Source: CAYVTM01 sp964454645 (GTDB lineage Bacteria > Bacteroidota > Bacteroidia > Sphingobacteriales > Sphingobacteriaceae). Taken from it: 64,000 bases of DNA. The stretch spans positions 124,001 to 188,000 of the forward strand of contig CAYVTM010000005.1 in NCBI GenBank assembly GCA_964454645.1, in the 5' to 3' direction. Below the pieces are notes generated by a model that searched no databases, was not told where the DNA came from, and saw only the letters and a program-made list of their open reading frames with translations. A program made the translations under genes and the position numbers. This document shows, in pieces, positions 36,767 to 46,400 of the stretch (its first letter is position 1; every line of letters begins with the position of its first letter).

Positions 36767-37990
36767 ATGGCTCAATCACCCAAGCACGGATTTTCTGAAA
36801 TTGCAAGACAAGCTTTATTAATGCCACAGGAATCGCTGATGGCTGTTCGTAATCGTAAGCATAATTTATACATAGGCATTCCTAAAGAAACTTCATTTCA
36901 GGAAAACAGGATTTGTTTAACCCCTTTATCGGTAGGCTTATTGGTCAATAACGGGCATGAAGTAATAATCGAATCGGGGGCGGGTAATGCTGCTAATTTC
37001 CCGGATAAGGATTATAGCGAAGAGGGCGCAAAGATTGTGTACGACACCCAGGAAGTATATCAGGCCGATATGATTATTAAAGTGGGTCCTCCCACTATAG
37101 ATGAAGTTGCGATGATGAAGCATGGGCAGGTGCTTATCTCAGGGATACAGGTATCCTCCCTGAAAGAAGAATTGCTAAAGGCCATGATGCAGAAAAAAAT
37201 TACGGCATTGGCTTTTGAATATTTACGGGATGAAGGAGGAATCCTAACGGTGATGCGTTCGATGAGTGAAATTGTAGGGACCACTTCGATTCATATTGCC
37301 TCCGAATATTTAAGCACACATAATGGCAAAGGACTAATGTTAGGGGGGGTTACGGGTATTCCACCAACCGAAATTGTTATTATCGGTGCCGGCACGGTTA
37401 GTGAATATGCATCCCGGACAGCCTTGGCATTAGGAGCAGATGTAAAAGTGTTCGATAATTCGGTGTATCGTTTACGACGTATGCAAAATAATATAGGTAC
37501 CCGTTTTTTCACTTCGGTTTTACAACCGGTAGTGTTAATGAAAGCATTGTCGAAATGTGATGTGGCAATCGGAGCCATACGAGCCAAAGAAGGAAGAAGC
37601 CCTTGTGTTGTATCGGAAGAAATGGTTAGTAAGATGAAAGCTAATTCCATAATCATCGATGTAAGTATCGACCAGGGAGGATGTTTCGAAACATCACACG
37701 TAACCAATCATACAAAACCGGTATTCCGCAAGCACGATGTCGTCCACTATTGTGTCCCCAATATCGCTTCACGCGTAGCCCGCACAGCATCCTATGCTTT
37801 AACAAATATTTTCACCCCTATACTGCTCGATATCGGCGAAGCCGGTGGAGTAAAAAACATGCTTTGGGAAAAATCGGGCGTTCGTTGCGGAGTGTATATG
37901 TATAATGGTCATATCACCAATCAATACATTTCAAGTACATTTAAACTTCCTTTTAAGGATTTGGACCTGCTGGTTGCAGCACAGGGTTAA
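36767..37990 (+). CDS. ald: Alanine dehydrogenase
   Basis: 407 residues. Ald converts L-alanine to pyruvate and ammonia with NAD, or the reverse. N-terminal AlaDh/PNT domain: YIGIPKETSFQENRICLTP (Lys and Arg of the substrate site), then a Rossmann domain with the NAD fingerprint VIIGAGTVSEYASRTALALGAD and VFDN. The C-terminal part has IDVSIDQGGCFET and HYCVPNIASRVARTASYAL, family hallmarks. The N terminus has about 35 extra residues (MAQSPKHGFSEIARQALL). It is 88 bp after tsaE, so probably has its own promoter. Confidence 0.93.
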   Translation: MAQSPKHGFSEIARQALLMPQESLMAVRNRKHNLYIGIPKETSFQENRICLTPLSVGLLVNNGHEVIIESGAGNAANFPDKDYSEEGAKIVYDTQEVYQADMIIKVGPPTIDEVAMMKHGQVLISGIQVSSLKEELLKAMMQKKITALAFEYLRDEGGILTVMRSMSEIVGTTSIHIASEYLSTHNGKGLMLGGVTGIPPTEIVIIGAGTVSEYASRTALALGADVKVFDNSVYRLRRMQNNIGTRFFTSVLQPVVLMKALSKCDVAIGAIRAKEGRSPCVVSEEMVSKMKANSIIIDVSIDQGGCFETSHVTNHTKPVFRKHDVVHYCVPNIASRVARTASYALTNIFTPILLDIGEAGGVKNMLWEKSGVRCGVYMYNGHITNQYISSTFKLPFKDLDLLVAAQG

Positions 37991-38567
37991 TCCTTTTTTC
38001 CAAAATCATAAATAATTCCGAACCTTTTCTTGGTTCAATGGAATTATAACATTCTTCCATTTTCCGGATATTGAAATAGGGCTGAAAGTATTGTAGATAT
38101 TCGGCCTTAGAGCCTCCAAAAGGAGGGTTTACCGAAAAGTCGCGGTCGAATAAAAGTCCTGTTAATTTCCCTTCAGGTCTCAATAAACGATACATCTGTT
38201 CTGCATAGGCAGGTCTTTGCCCGGGATCTAAGGCACAGAAAAATGTCTGTTCTATAATAAGATCATACTCCCCCTTGTGTTCAAAAAAATCTTCACAAAG
38301 AATATGCTTCCGGGGGAAACAGGGGTGCTGTTCTTTGAATAGATTGATAACGAAAGCCGAATAATCGAGTATATATATCTGCGAAAAGCCCTGATTATGC
38401 AAGTACAAAGCCTCATAAGCATTGCCGCAACCCGGAATTAATATTTTCTGCTCTTTATCTTCGAGCTGTTTAAAATATTCCCTTAAAGGGGTAGAAATCT
38501 CCCCTATATCCCATGAGTCCTGATGTTTCGCATAGCGCTCATTCCAATAAGCTTTTGAAAAAATCAT
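37953..38567 (-). CDS. SAM-dependent methyltransferase, TPMT-like
   Basis: 204 residues, class I methyltransferase. The SAM site is ILIPGCGNAYEALYLHNQGF; the post-motif acidic residue is in IYILDYS and the motif IV equivalent is DLIIEQTFFCALDPGQR. WNERYAKHQDSWDIGEISTPL at the N terminus matches the thiopurine S-methyltransferase-like branch, which in bacteria often methylates selenium, tellurium or sulfur compounds. The substrate is unknown. The last 38 bases of the gene overlap the 3' end of ald in the opposite sense. Confidence 0.88.
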   Translation of the reverse strand: MIFSKAYWNERYAKHQDSWDIGEISTPLREYFKQLEDKEQKILIPGCGNAYEALYLHNQGFSQIYILDYSAFVINLFKEQHPCFPRKHILCEDFFEHKGEYDLIIEQTFFCALDPGQRPAYAEQMYRLLRPEGKLTGLLFDRDFSVNPPFGGSKAEYLQYFQPYFNIRKMEECYNSIEPRKGSELFMILEKRINPVLQPAGPNP

Positions 38568-38619
38568 ACTAAGAATCTAAAAAACCACTAATCTAATCAA
38601 TTGAAGGATATTAATTTTA

Positions 38620-38627
38620 TATATTTG
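38620..38627 (+). promoter_or_regulatory. Bacteroidota -7 element (TATATTTG) before the DUF1844 gene
   Basis: TAnnTTTG lies 67 bases before the ATG at 38695. A TTG is at 38601-38603, with 16 bases between rather than 19. Confidence 0.4.
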
Positions 38628-38694
38628 AACGCTGATAACAGATTTTTTATTAAAATCAGAAAATACTAAGAAATAATTTATTTTGGAACAGAAT

Positions 38695-38955
38695 ATGAAT
38701 AAGGAAGAACAATTATTTGCACAATTGCTCTATATCTTTCATAGCTCAGGGATGCAGGGCTTAGGGAAAATTTTAAATCCCGTAACAAATAAAACTGAAC
38801 GTAATCTCGAGCAGGCAAAGAATTCTATTGACATGTTGGAGATGTTAAAAACGAAAACGAAGGGAAATTTAAGTCCCGAATCTGAAAAGATATTGAATCA
38901 GTTTTTAACGGATTTACGTTTGAATTATGTAGAAGAGGTTAACTCAAATAAATAG
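38695..38955 (+). CDS. DUF1844-like small cytoplasmic protein
   Basis: 86 residues from ATG 38695; an in-frame TTG at 38683 is less likely. The pattern HSSGMQGLGKILNPVTNKT, then NLEQAKNSIDMLEMLKTKTKGNLSPESEKILNQFLTDLRL, matches the conserved plan of DUF1844 proteins (Phe/Leu..., LG, then ID.L.ML..KT.GNL). No function is known for the family. No membrane segment. The next gene starts 22 bp later, so the two are probably cotranscribed. Confidence 0.8.
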   Translation: MNKEEQLFAQLLYIFHSSGMQGLGKILNPVTNKTERNLEQAKNSIDMLEMLKTKTKGNLSPESEKILNQFLTDLRLNYVEEVNSNK

Positions 38956-38977
38956 ATATAAAATTAATTTAGTAAAA

Positions 38978-39898
38978 ATGGAAATTGATAAGAATCAACA
39001 GCCACAAAAAGACACCAAGAAGATTTACATCTTATTAACGGTAATCTTATTATTAATAGCTACCAATGTTTTTTTATGGTTACAAAAAGATAAGGCTGAA
39101 GTAAAGGTAGAACAAACCAATACTGAAAAATCCCGGCTTCAGGATCAATTAAATCAGTTGGAAATAGAATTAAATGAAGCCACGGCAAATGCAGATTCGC
39201 TAAACGAGAGTTTGCTCGCTAAAGACGAAGAGTTAAAAAACAAAGTAGCTCAATTACAGAATGCTCTTCGAAGAGGTTCGCTTACAGCAAACGAACTGGA
39301 GAATGCCAGAAACGAAATCGATCAACTCAGATATTACATTAAAAAATATCAAACCGAAATTTTTGAGCTAAAGAAGGAAAATGAGTTGCTTGCTTCCGAG
39401 AATACCGATTTAAAGAAGAGTGTAGTAGCGGAGCAACAAAAATCCAGCAGTTTACTGAACGAAAACATTGGCCTTTCCAATAAAGTTGCCGTAGCTTCCT
39501 TGTTAAGAACTTCGAGCATCCAGGCAAAAGGAATTCGTTTACGTTCGAGCGGTAAAGAAGTAGAAACCGATCGTGAGAAAGTATTGGAAAAAATAAGAGT
39601 AGATTTTATAATTGCCGATAATCCGGTTGCAAGCCAGGGTGCCCGCGACTTTTATCTGCGTATCATTAACCCTGATGGAAAAGTATTGGTAGTTACCGAT
39701 GCTACCGACAGTAAATTCAGAGCGGACGGGGAAGATCTTCAATACTCAGCTAAACTAAATGCAAATTTCGAGAATAAAGCGGGACAAGCCTATTCTATCT
39801 ATTGGAACAAATCCTCAACGCTGAAAGATGGTACTTACAAAATCATTCTATATGCGGATGGGAACTCGATTGGAGAAACAAAGCTGGCAATTAAATAA
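38978..39898 (+). CDS. Membrane-anchored coiled-coil protein with a C-terminal beta domain
   Basis: 306 residues. One transmembrane helix near the N terminus (about 17-35, ILLTVILLLIATNVFLWLQ), then about 120 residues of heptad-rich helix (about 45-170: LQDQLNQLEIELNEA, LKNKVAQLQNALRR), then about 130 residues of strand-rich sequence ending KIILYADGNSIGETKLAIK. The long helix could span periplasm or bring the C-terminal domain away from the membrane. I know no named domain, but similar proteins are widespread in Bacteroidota. Two hairpins follow the stop. Confidence 0.75.
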   Translation: MEIDKNQQPQKDTKKIYILLTVILLLIATNVFLWLQKDKAEVKVEQTNTEKSRLQDQLNQLEIELNEATANADSLNESLLAKDEELKNKVAQLQNALRRGSLTANELENARNEIDQLRYYIKKYQTEIFELKKENELLASENTDLKKSVVAEQQKSSSLLNENIGLSNKVAVASLLRTSSIQAKGIRLRSSGKEVETDREKVLEKIRVDFIIADNPVASQGARDFYLRIINPDGKVLVVTDATDSKFRADGEDLQYSAKLNANFENKAGQAYSIYWNKSSTLKDGTYKIILYADGNSIGETKLAIK

Positions 39899-39921
39899 TT
39901 TTTTTGATAAACATACTTATC

Positions 39922-39958
39922 GGGAGGGATTCTCGTTAAATTAAATGTTTTCCCTCCC
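39922..39958. other. Hairpin with perfect 8-bp GC-rich stem
   Basis: Arms at 39922-39929 and 39951-39958 (GGGAGGGA with TCCCTCCC) with a 21-base loop. No U-run follows directly. It precedes a true terminator by 20 bases and may be an mRNA 3'-end structure. Confidence 0.5.
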
Positions 39959-39977
39959 CAAGCATTTTTGCTTAACA

Positions 39978-40015
39978 GAAAGGTCTTTTATTTCGCATAT
40001 CAGGCCTTTCTTTTT
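39978..40015 (+). terminator. Intrinsic terminator after the coiled-coil protein gene
   Basis: A 9-bp stem with one G-U pair (39978-39986 with 40002-40010), followed by five T residues at 40011-40015. It lies about 80 bp after the stop at 39898 and just inside the convergent barrel gene's end (40014). Confidence 0.7.
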
Positions 40016-43000
40016 AAAAATAAGCTCTCGCCTGAACGCTTCCGGCATGAATGGTTTTAGCTCCTTCCGATTTTCTTCCGTCATAAATAAAGTTCAGCTG
40101 AAAGTTTTGTCCCAGATTTCTCTGTATCCCGGCATTCCAGGTATAGTTATTCCCCACCTGTAAACCCTCCAGCATCTCATAAGCAATCGGTGTATTAGGC
40201 TCGGCTGTATAGGTATTGCGAATGTAAGACACTTTCACGCTGGCACTGCCTTTACCTCCCCGGTTATAATTTACCGTTCCGCTAAAACTGGAATTTTGCG
40301 CCTGCTCAGCCAAATTACCTGTAGTGTTTTCCTGAATTTTATATCCATACAAAATGCTGATACGTAATGCATGATTGTATTGTACACTAAACTCAGGATT
40401 GATAACATAATAATCAATATCGAAATTTTTGGATAATAAAAATTCCGAATTGTATTGGTTGTTTCCGGATTTCAACTCATTACTCAAAGCAAATTGTTGC
40501 GTAAAATTCCAACGGAAACGTAATAAATGTTCGCTGTTTGTTCGCGTGTCGAAACCACTGGACAGGAACGCTTTATGTTGATTTTGCTGCACGGTATAAT
40601 CCGCACCGAAAACGGGATCGCTGCGTTTAAAATAAAAGGTATTCCGTATAGTACTGTTTAAGGTGATGAGTGCTGTGTCGGTTGTATTCAGATCAAAGGG
40701 GCTGATAAAAAAAGTACGTTGTGTATGTAATACTTTACGATCAGTCTTGAAAGCCGTTTGATTCGAGAACAAGGAAAGTGTTTTCAAAATTCCTTTCTTC
40801 CCCGACCAAATGCGTTCGGGATTGATATTAAGAACTTCCGTAAAAGATGTCGATTTATTACGTACAAAATTCGTTGATACCTGATACACCCGAATATACT
40901 CCGCTTCGTATTGAAATTTTGCAATTTCAAACTCATTCAATTCTTTAATCCCATTGTTGTTATAATCCACATGCACATAAACACCCTGTCCGGCCGGTAC
41001 CTGCACATAAGTAAACTCTCTGCGAGGCTCTTGTCCGCTACCTATTTCGTAATAAGTATTCGATGTTATAAACCCCTTACGGGTGCTAAAATTATAATTT
41101 GCCCGAGAGATTAAACTTTCTTCATTCTGTTGATTTGTTTTGTTCGAGAGGATTTTTAAACTTCGGTATGTTGCCCCTAAGCCTAATGTTGACCTAGCAT
41201 TTGTAAGTATAGTGCTCTGAAGATTGATTTGTTCCGAATGGCTATGCTGAATCATACGATCGGCATCCGGTAATTGATCATCCCGCAAGGTATAATCCAG
41301 ACGATAGGTATTTCTCCATGCTTGTGGATTTTCGACATAAATTTGATATTGCTGAAAAGCAAAACTCGTAGCTACTAATGAGTCTGAGGCTTTCATTCGA
41401 TTATCTTCCGCTTCCTCAAAAAACCCCAACTTAAAATATTGCCATTCTCTGTTCAGATCAATTTTGTGTTTCAGATAAACAGATTTCGCTATCAGATCTT
41501 CCGAATTTAATAAACTTGCATAAGCGATGCTGTTAAATTTTTTATACGATATATCGGAAGAAACATTATGTTGAATACCGGTATAGAGTGTATCTTTTAA
41601 AAATGAATTCAACTGATAAGCAAGCAAATTTTTCCCGTTACGTTCGAGTGCTGTTCCTGCACTTATCAGATACTCATCTCCTGTAGCCGCAGTATTTTGA
41701 AGGTTATAATTCCTGTTGAACTCTACAGGCCGGTAAGCTTCTAATGCACGAAAATTTTTATCGACAAATTCTAAAGATACATTCGAATGTAAACTTATCT
41801 GTATTAAACTATCGTTGCGTAAACGCTTACTATGATCAATGCGTGTACGTGAAGCTAAGCCTTTGTTGTCGCCATTACCCTTGTCTGCATATAAATTCAA
41901 ATCATGATCGCTGTATGCCCCTTCGAAACTGAGTTTAAAAGATTTCGACAATTGCCGGTCGACCGCGAAGGTTAACAATTGTTTTTTTATCGGTGCAATT
42001 AATAATCGTATAGGTTCGAAATTTCCCTGAGGAATTCCATTAACCGGTGCTACCCATTGAAAAACCCGTCCGTTAGCCGTAGAATTTATTTGTACATAAT
42101 TTCCGTTCCCCACACCAACCTCTGTAAAACCCAAACGATAATGTGCGCTATCGGGATGAATAGAATATACATAAATAGTAAATCCTAGACTATCGTTTTT
42201 TTTATACCGGATCTCATTCGGACTAAATCCCACACTATCTATATTCGGATAGAAAGCTTCCTGAATATTGTCTCCCAATTGCGACAGGAAAAGTTTTTGA
42301 TCGTTGTCTAAATCTTGTAGCAAGGGTTGATTCTTAGCATCCTGCTCCGAGTAAAAATTTACCCTCAGTTTTGTTTTCTGAAATTCATATTCGTTGTTTG
42401 CATAAAACAAGGATCGTGAGTAATTTTTATCGGAGTATTCAAACTCTATGACAATACGAGAATATTGATTGATTAAGCGTTTGGCGGTAAAAGTAATTTC
42501 CGCGGTGTTGTAATCGATAGTATAATCCTCGTCTTCTCCCCGTTTTAAAAGCAAGCCATCTAAATAAATCCGTTCGGTACCCGAAAGTACGATAATAAAC
42601 TGTTCGTTATTATCTCCTCTCAAACGGTAAGGCCCCTGGTTTCCTTCCTGACCAAGCAAACTTTGTCTTGCATATTTTCCTTTGGCAACAGCCCCCGCAA
42701 CTCCGAATTGCATTTTTGCCAAATCTCCTATTGCTGTTGAAGTCGTAAAATACCCACCCTTCGATTTCTTAAAATAATTCATAAAATACGAGTCCGGCCT
42801 TCTCAGTTCGAAGTCTCCGGCAGTAAGCAGGTTTGCATTATTTTTCACCTGAATATACACCTTATCGAAATCCTGAATTTGTTGCGTGTTCCCTTCGGGT
42901 TGTATGGGAATATTGTCATCCGATATAGCTGCAATCACATCAACATCATCGCCTAACTTACCCGATAATTGTAAATTCAGGGACGACTGAATACTCAGGT

Positions 43001-43451
43001 CCTGATTATTTCCAACTTGTATTCCCCGCGATATACTTCCCGATTTTGAGAGATTCCCTAAAGACAAAACATCGGCATTTTGATTTTTGGGTACAAATGC
43101 AAATGGATTCATCACTACACCGGGTGAATTATCTATCAGTGAAGGATCTTTATGAAAATACTGCCTATTAAAAATTTCAGGCAACGTTTGATATTCAATT
43201 TCCAGTCCACCACGCAAACTCGATGAAATAAGGAACCCCTTCACATAATCGATCGAATATTGTTCGGCTGTAACCTGAATTCCCGACTGCCTGATAAATA
43301 TAGATCCGGGAGCAATACCGTTTGAGTCGACCTGTAAGGTATCGCTACTTATATACATCGTTTTTTTCCTGACAGGGATTAAGCTTTGAGAAAAACTTTG
43401 AGATGTTAAGAAAAGCAAAATGAGAACTGATATGGTTCGCAGGAATCTCAT
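40014..43451 (-). CDS. Large outer-membrane-type beta-rich protein with SprA-like N-terminal motif
   Basis: 1145 residues with a signal peptide (ends near SQSFSQS, residue 22). The middle and C-terminal part is a run of amphipathic strands (alternating polar/hydrophobic) that ends in NAGIQRNLGQNFQLNF and a terminal aromatic YF, as in outer-membrane barrels. Around 130-200 there is GSISRGIQVGNNQDL and LQLSGKLGDDVDVIAAISDD then NIPIQPEGNTQQIQDFDKV. From memory this set resembles a segment of SprA, the large T9SS translocon barrel, but this protein is half SprA's length. It overlaps the upstream kinase gene by 4 bp (ATGA), so translation is coupled. Function unknown; an outer-membrane assembly or transport role is inference. 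Confidence 0.75.
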   Translation of the reverse strand: MRFLRTISVLILLFLTSQSFSQSLIPVRKKTMYISSDTLQVDSNGIAPGSIFIRQSGIQVTAEQYSIDYVKGFLISSSLRGGLEIEYQTLPEIFNRQYFHKDPSLIDNSPGVVMNPFAFVPKNQNADVLSLGNLSKSGSISRGIQVGNNQDLSIQSSLNLQLSGKLGDDVDVIAAISDDNIPIQPEGNTQQIQDFDKVYIQVKNNANLLTAGDFELRRPDSYFMNYFKKSKGGYFTTSTAIGDLAKMQFGVAGAVAKGKYARQSLLGQEGNQGPYRLRGDNNEQFIIVLSGTERIYLDGLLLKRGEDEDYTIDYNTAEITFTAKRLINQYSRIVIEFEYSDKNYSRSLFYANNEYEFQKTKLRVNFYSEQDAKNQPLLQDLDNDQKLFLSQLGDNIQEAFYPNIDSVGFSPNEIRYKKNDSLGFTIYVYSIHPDSAHYRLGFTEVGVGNGNYVQINSTANGRVFQWVAPVNGIPQGNFEPIRLLIAPIKKQLLTFAVDRQLSKSFKLSFEGAYSDHDLNLYADKGNGDNKGLASRTRIDHSKRLRNDSLIQISLHSNVSLEFVDKNFRALEAYRPVEFNRNYNLQNTAATGDEYLISAGTALERNGKNLLAYQLNSFLKDTLYTGIQHNVSSDISYKKFNSIAYASLLNSEDLIAKSVYLKHKIDLNREWQYFKLGFFEEAEDNRMKASDSLVATSFAFQQYQIYVENPQAWRNTYRLDYTLRDDQLPDADRMIQHSHSEQINLQSTILTNARSTLGLGATYRSLKILSNKTNQQNEESLISRANYNFSTRKGFITSNTYYEIGSGQEPRREFTYVQVPAGQGVYVHVDYNNNGIKELNEFEIAKFQYEAEYIRVYQVSTNFVRNKSTSFTEVLNINPERIWSGKKGILKTLSLFSNQTAFKTDRKVLHTQRTFFISPFDLNTTDTALITLNSTIRNTFYFKRSDPVFGADYTVQQNQHKAFLSSGFDTRTNSEHLLRFRWNFTQQFALSNELKSGNNQYNSEFLLSKNFDIDYYVINPEFSVQYNHALRISILYGYKIQENTTGNLAEQAQNSSFSGTVNYNRGGKGSASVKVSYIRNTYTAEPNTPIAYEMLEGLQVGNNYTWNAGIQRNLGQNFQLNFIYDGRKSEGAKTIHAGSVQARAYF

Positions 43452-46400
43452 TCTCCTTTGTACAATGGTAAAGAAACAAAGAAGGTTGTTCCCTGATTAA
43501 CTGCCGATTCGAAACGGATCGATCCTCCGATATTCAGTATAATATTATATATGATGGCCAATCCCATACCCATACCCGAATTTTTAGTCGTAAAATTAGG
43601 TTCAAAAATTTTGTCTTTCATCGAATTTTCAATACCGATACCATTATCCTGAATGATGATTAATAACGTATCTTTATCGTTTAATATTTCAACGTCTATT
43701 TTTCCTTTACGATCCGAAGGAATGGCCTGGATAGCATTTTTAATTAAATTGTTAAAGGTACGTATCATTTGATCCTTATCCGCCAAAACCACCGAACGGA
43801 CGGAAGGGATATAGCCTAAATCAATTTCCGTTTTCTCATCATTCTTGTACAAAGAAACAACGTTCATTAAAATCTCTTTGACATCGACTTTGACATTCTC
43901 TGCAAGCGGCATCTGAGCAAAGTTTGAGAATTCAGAGGCTATGCGAGATAAGCTTTCGATTTGTTCGATAAAGGTTTTACTGTAACGCTCAAACTTATCA
44001 TCGAAATCCGGGTCATCATCTTCCCAGGATTTTTTCAGATACTGAAGTCCGAGCTTCATGGGCGTTAACGGGTTCTTTATTTCATGAGCAACCTGCTTAG
44101 CCATTTCTCTCCATGCATATTCACGCTCCGATCTTGCCAATCGATCGGTACTTTCCTCCAGCTCTTTAATCATCCGGTTGTACTCATTTATAAGGGTTCC
44201 TATCTCGTCTTTTCGTTTCCAGGAAATCGGATCCATTTTCTTTCCTAATTTTGTTTCCCTCAACTGTTCTTCGATAAGTGTAAGCGGGAAAGTAATCGAA
44301 TTTGCCAAAAAGAAAGCCACAAAACCTATCAGCACAAAAATAAAAACATAAACATTGATAAACGCGGTAAGGAATTGAGATATGCTTTTTTCGTACTCGC
44401 TCTTATTCGCAAAGTATGGTAAATTCAGATAAGCAATAGTTTTATTATTGATATTCCGAATAGGTGTATAAACCGATAAATAATTTAAACTACCGATATT
44501 TTCGGTATTGGAAAATTCGGATCGGGCATAGCGATGAATCTCAATAAAAGCGGTCGGGTTAATTTTTTTGGAGATAAGCCCTTCTTCATAAATCTTAGGC
44601 TGAGTAGAAATGATCAGATCACCGTTAAGGTCAAATATATTAATGTCTGTGAGATATAAGTCCGAAAGATTTTTGAGCTCCACATGCAGGATGTCGTCCG
44701 ATTTGATACCGAACGAACTTAATCCCGAAGTACGTTTTTCGATTGACAAAAGGATCGATCGTGTTTTCTGACTTACACGTTCACTCTGCTGTTTATTATA
44801 CTGATCGCTAATATACAGAAAGGTAATATATCCGATAATACTCACCGATAAGATCACCGAAATAATCATGGATAACTGGATTCTTGTTTTAAATAAAATA
44901 CGAATCCGACCACGCATATTCTTAAAATTAATAGTAAGCAGATTATAGCTTTTGCTTAATAAACGACGAACATAAAAGACAAAAACCAATCCCGAGAAAA
45001 TCCCGAATATGTATGAGAACAAAGCAAGAATTTTAAACTCACTATCATTGCTTTTACTTACAACAATAAGTATTTCATTATTGGGTTTGTAAACAAGGTG
45101 GTTGTAATCCTTATGCTCCAGGAAAGTGTATCCGCTCTCTGCTTCATCGAATTCGGAAGATTGCAGGCTATACGGATAATCCCCCTGCTGGCTTATTAAT
45201 TTTCCCTGCTTATAGATCGAGTATGAATAAAGTTCAAAATCCTTATTCATTTTTAAATTGCCTTCCAATAACAGTTCCGGGAAAATATTATCATCCCGGA
45301 AATATTTCGATTTTAACTCAATCATTAAAGTGCCTATACTTTGCCTGTCTTGTTGAATAGGAATTTTACCGTAATAGGTAAGTATCCCATAGGAGTTCGA
45401 TAAATAATAGAAGTAGGGGCTGCTGGTTGGGGTACATTGCAACCGGATTAAATCGTCGAAAGAACTTAATGATCGCAGGCTTTTTGTGTTTAAGGGGGTT
45501 CCTTCAGTATCAAATTCATATAACCGTAAATCGTATTTAGAGAAATAGCCTCCGAAATATAATTGTTGAATACGGTTATGTATAATTTCATTCGTAGGTG
45601 CAGGGCTGATAAAATGCTCCTGAATGTTTGAATCGATCTGAATACGTTTTCCCAGGCCTTCTAATAAATACTCGGCTATAGGATCATTTGCCGACTCCAG
45701 TTTCGAGGCAAGCAGCTGACGGTTTTGTTTTTCTTTTTCAAAATTGAAGTCATTCAGACGATAGGCCGAAGCAACGGCAAAAAGTGTAAGAATAAGTACT
45801 ACCGTAGGGAAACTTAAATAATTCTGCCTTCTCGATTTAGCGCGTTCCAGAATAATGAGAAATACAGTATTACAGATAAATAAAATATTAAAGCCATGCA
45901 GAAATAATACCCATGCAGAAATAATACCTACGGAAATTAAAAATACATTTACTTTCTCTTTTTTACTGAGATAAAATTGATGAAAGATAGTGATGAGGAT
46001 ATCTGCAAAAAGAAAGAAAGAGTATAATGTAAGCCCGAGAATAAATAAGCCTACCAGACTATAAATATTTAAGCTCAGGATATTTGTCAGATCGAAAGAG
46101 ATATTCGAATTCATTACCAATCCTTCGAGCATATAATTCAACAAAGCAATGGTAAGATAAGAAGCTGCAATAAACAAAAAAGTAATTACATAACTTTTTT
46201 TCACACTGTACACACTAAAATTCAATTCGCGTACACGATCATAGAAGAAATAAATGATCCAGTGTATCAACAATAAATTTATTAACAGATCCCCTAAGGA
46301 TGGGAACAGAAAATTTGTCGCATAATACTCCGGACTAAACAAATCGAGTTTATAGACAGAAATTGGAACTGTCCAGTAAATACTTATAAACCGAAAAATT

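Noticed and set aside
40014..43451. Naming the large beta-rich protein SprA
   Set aside because: It is half of SprA's length and only one stretch seems similar; a family link is possible but the gene name is not justified.
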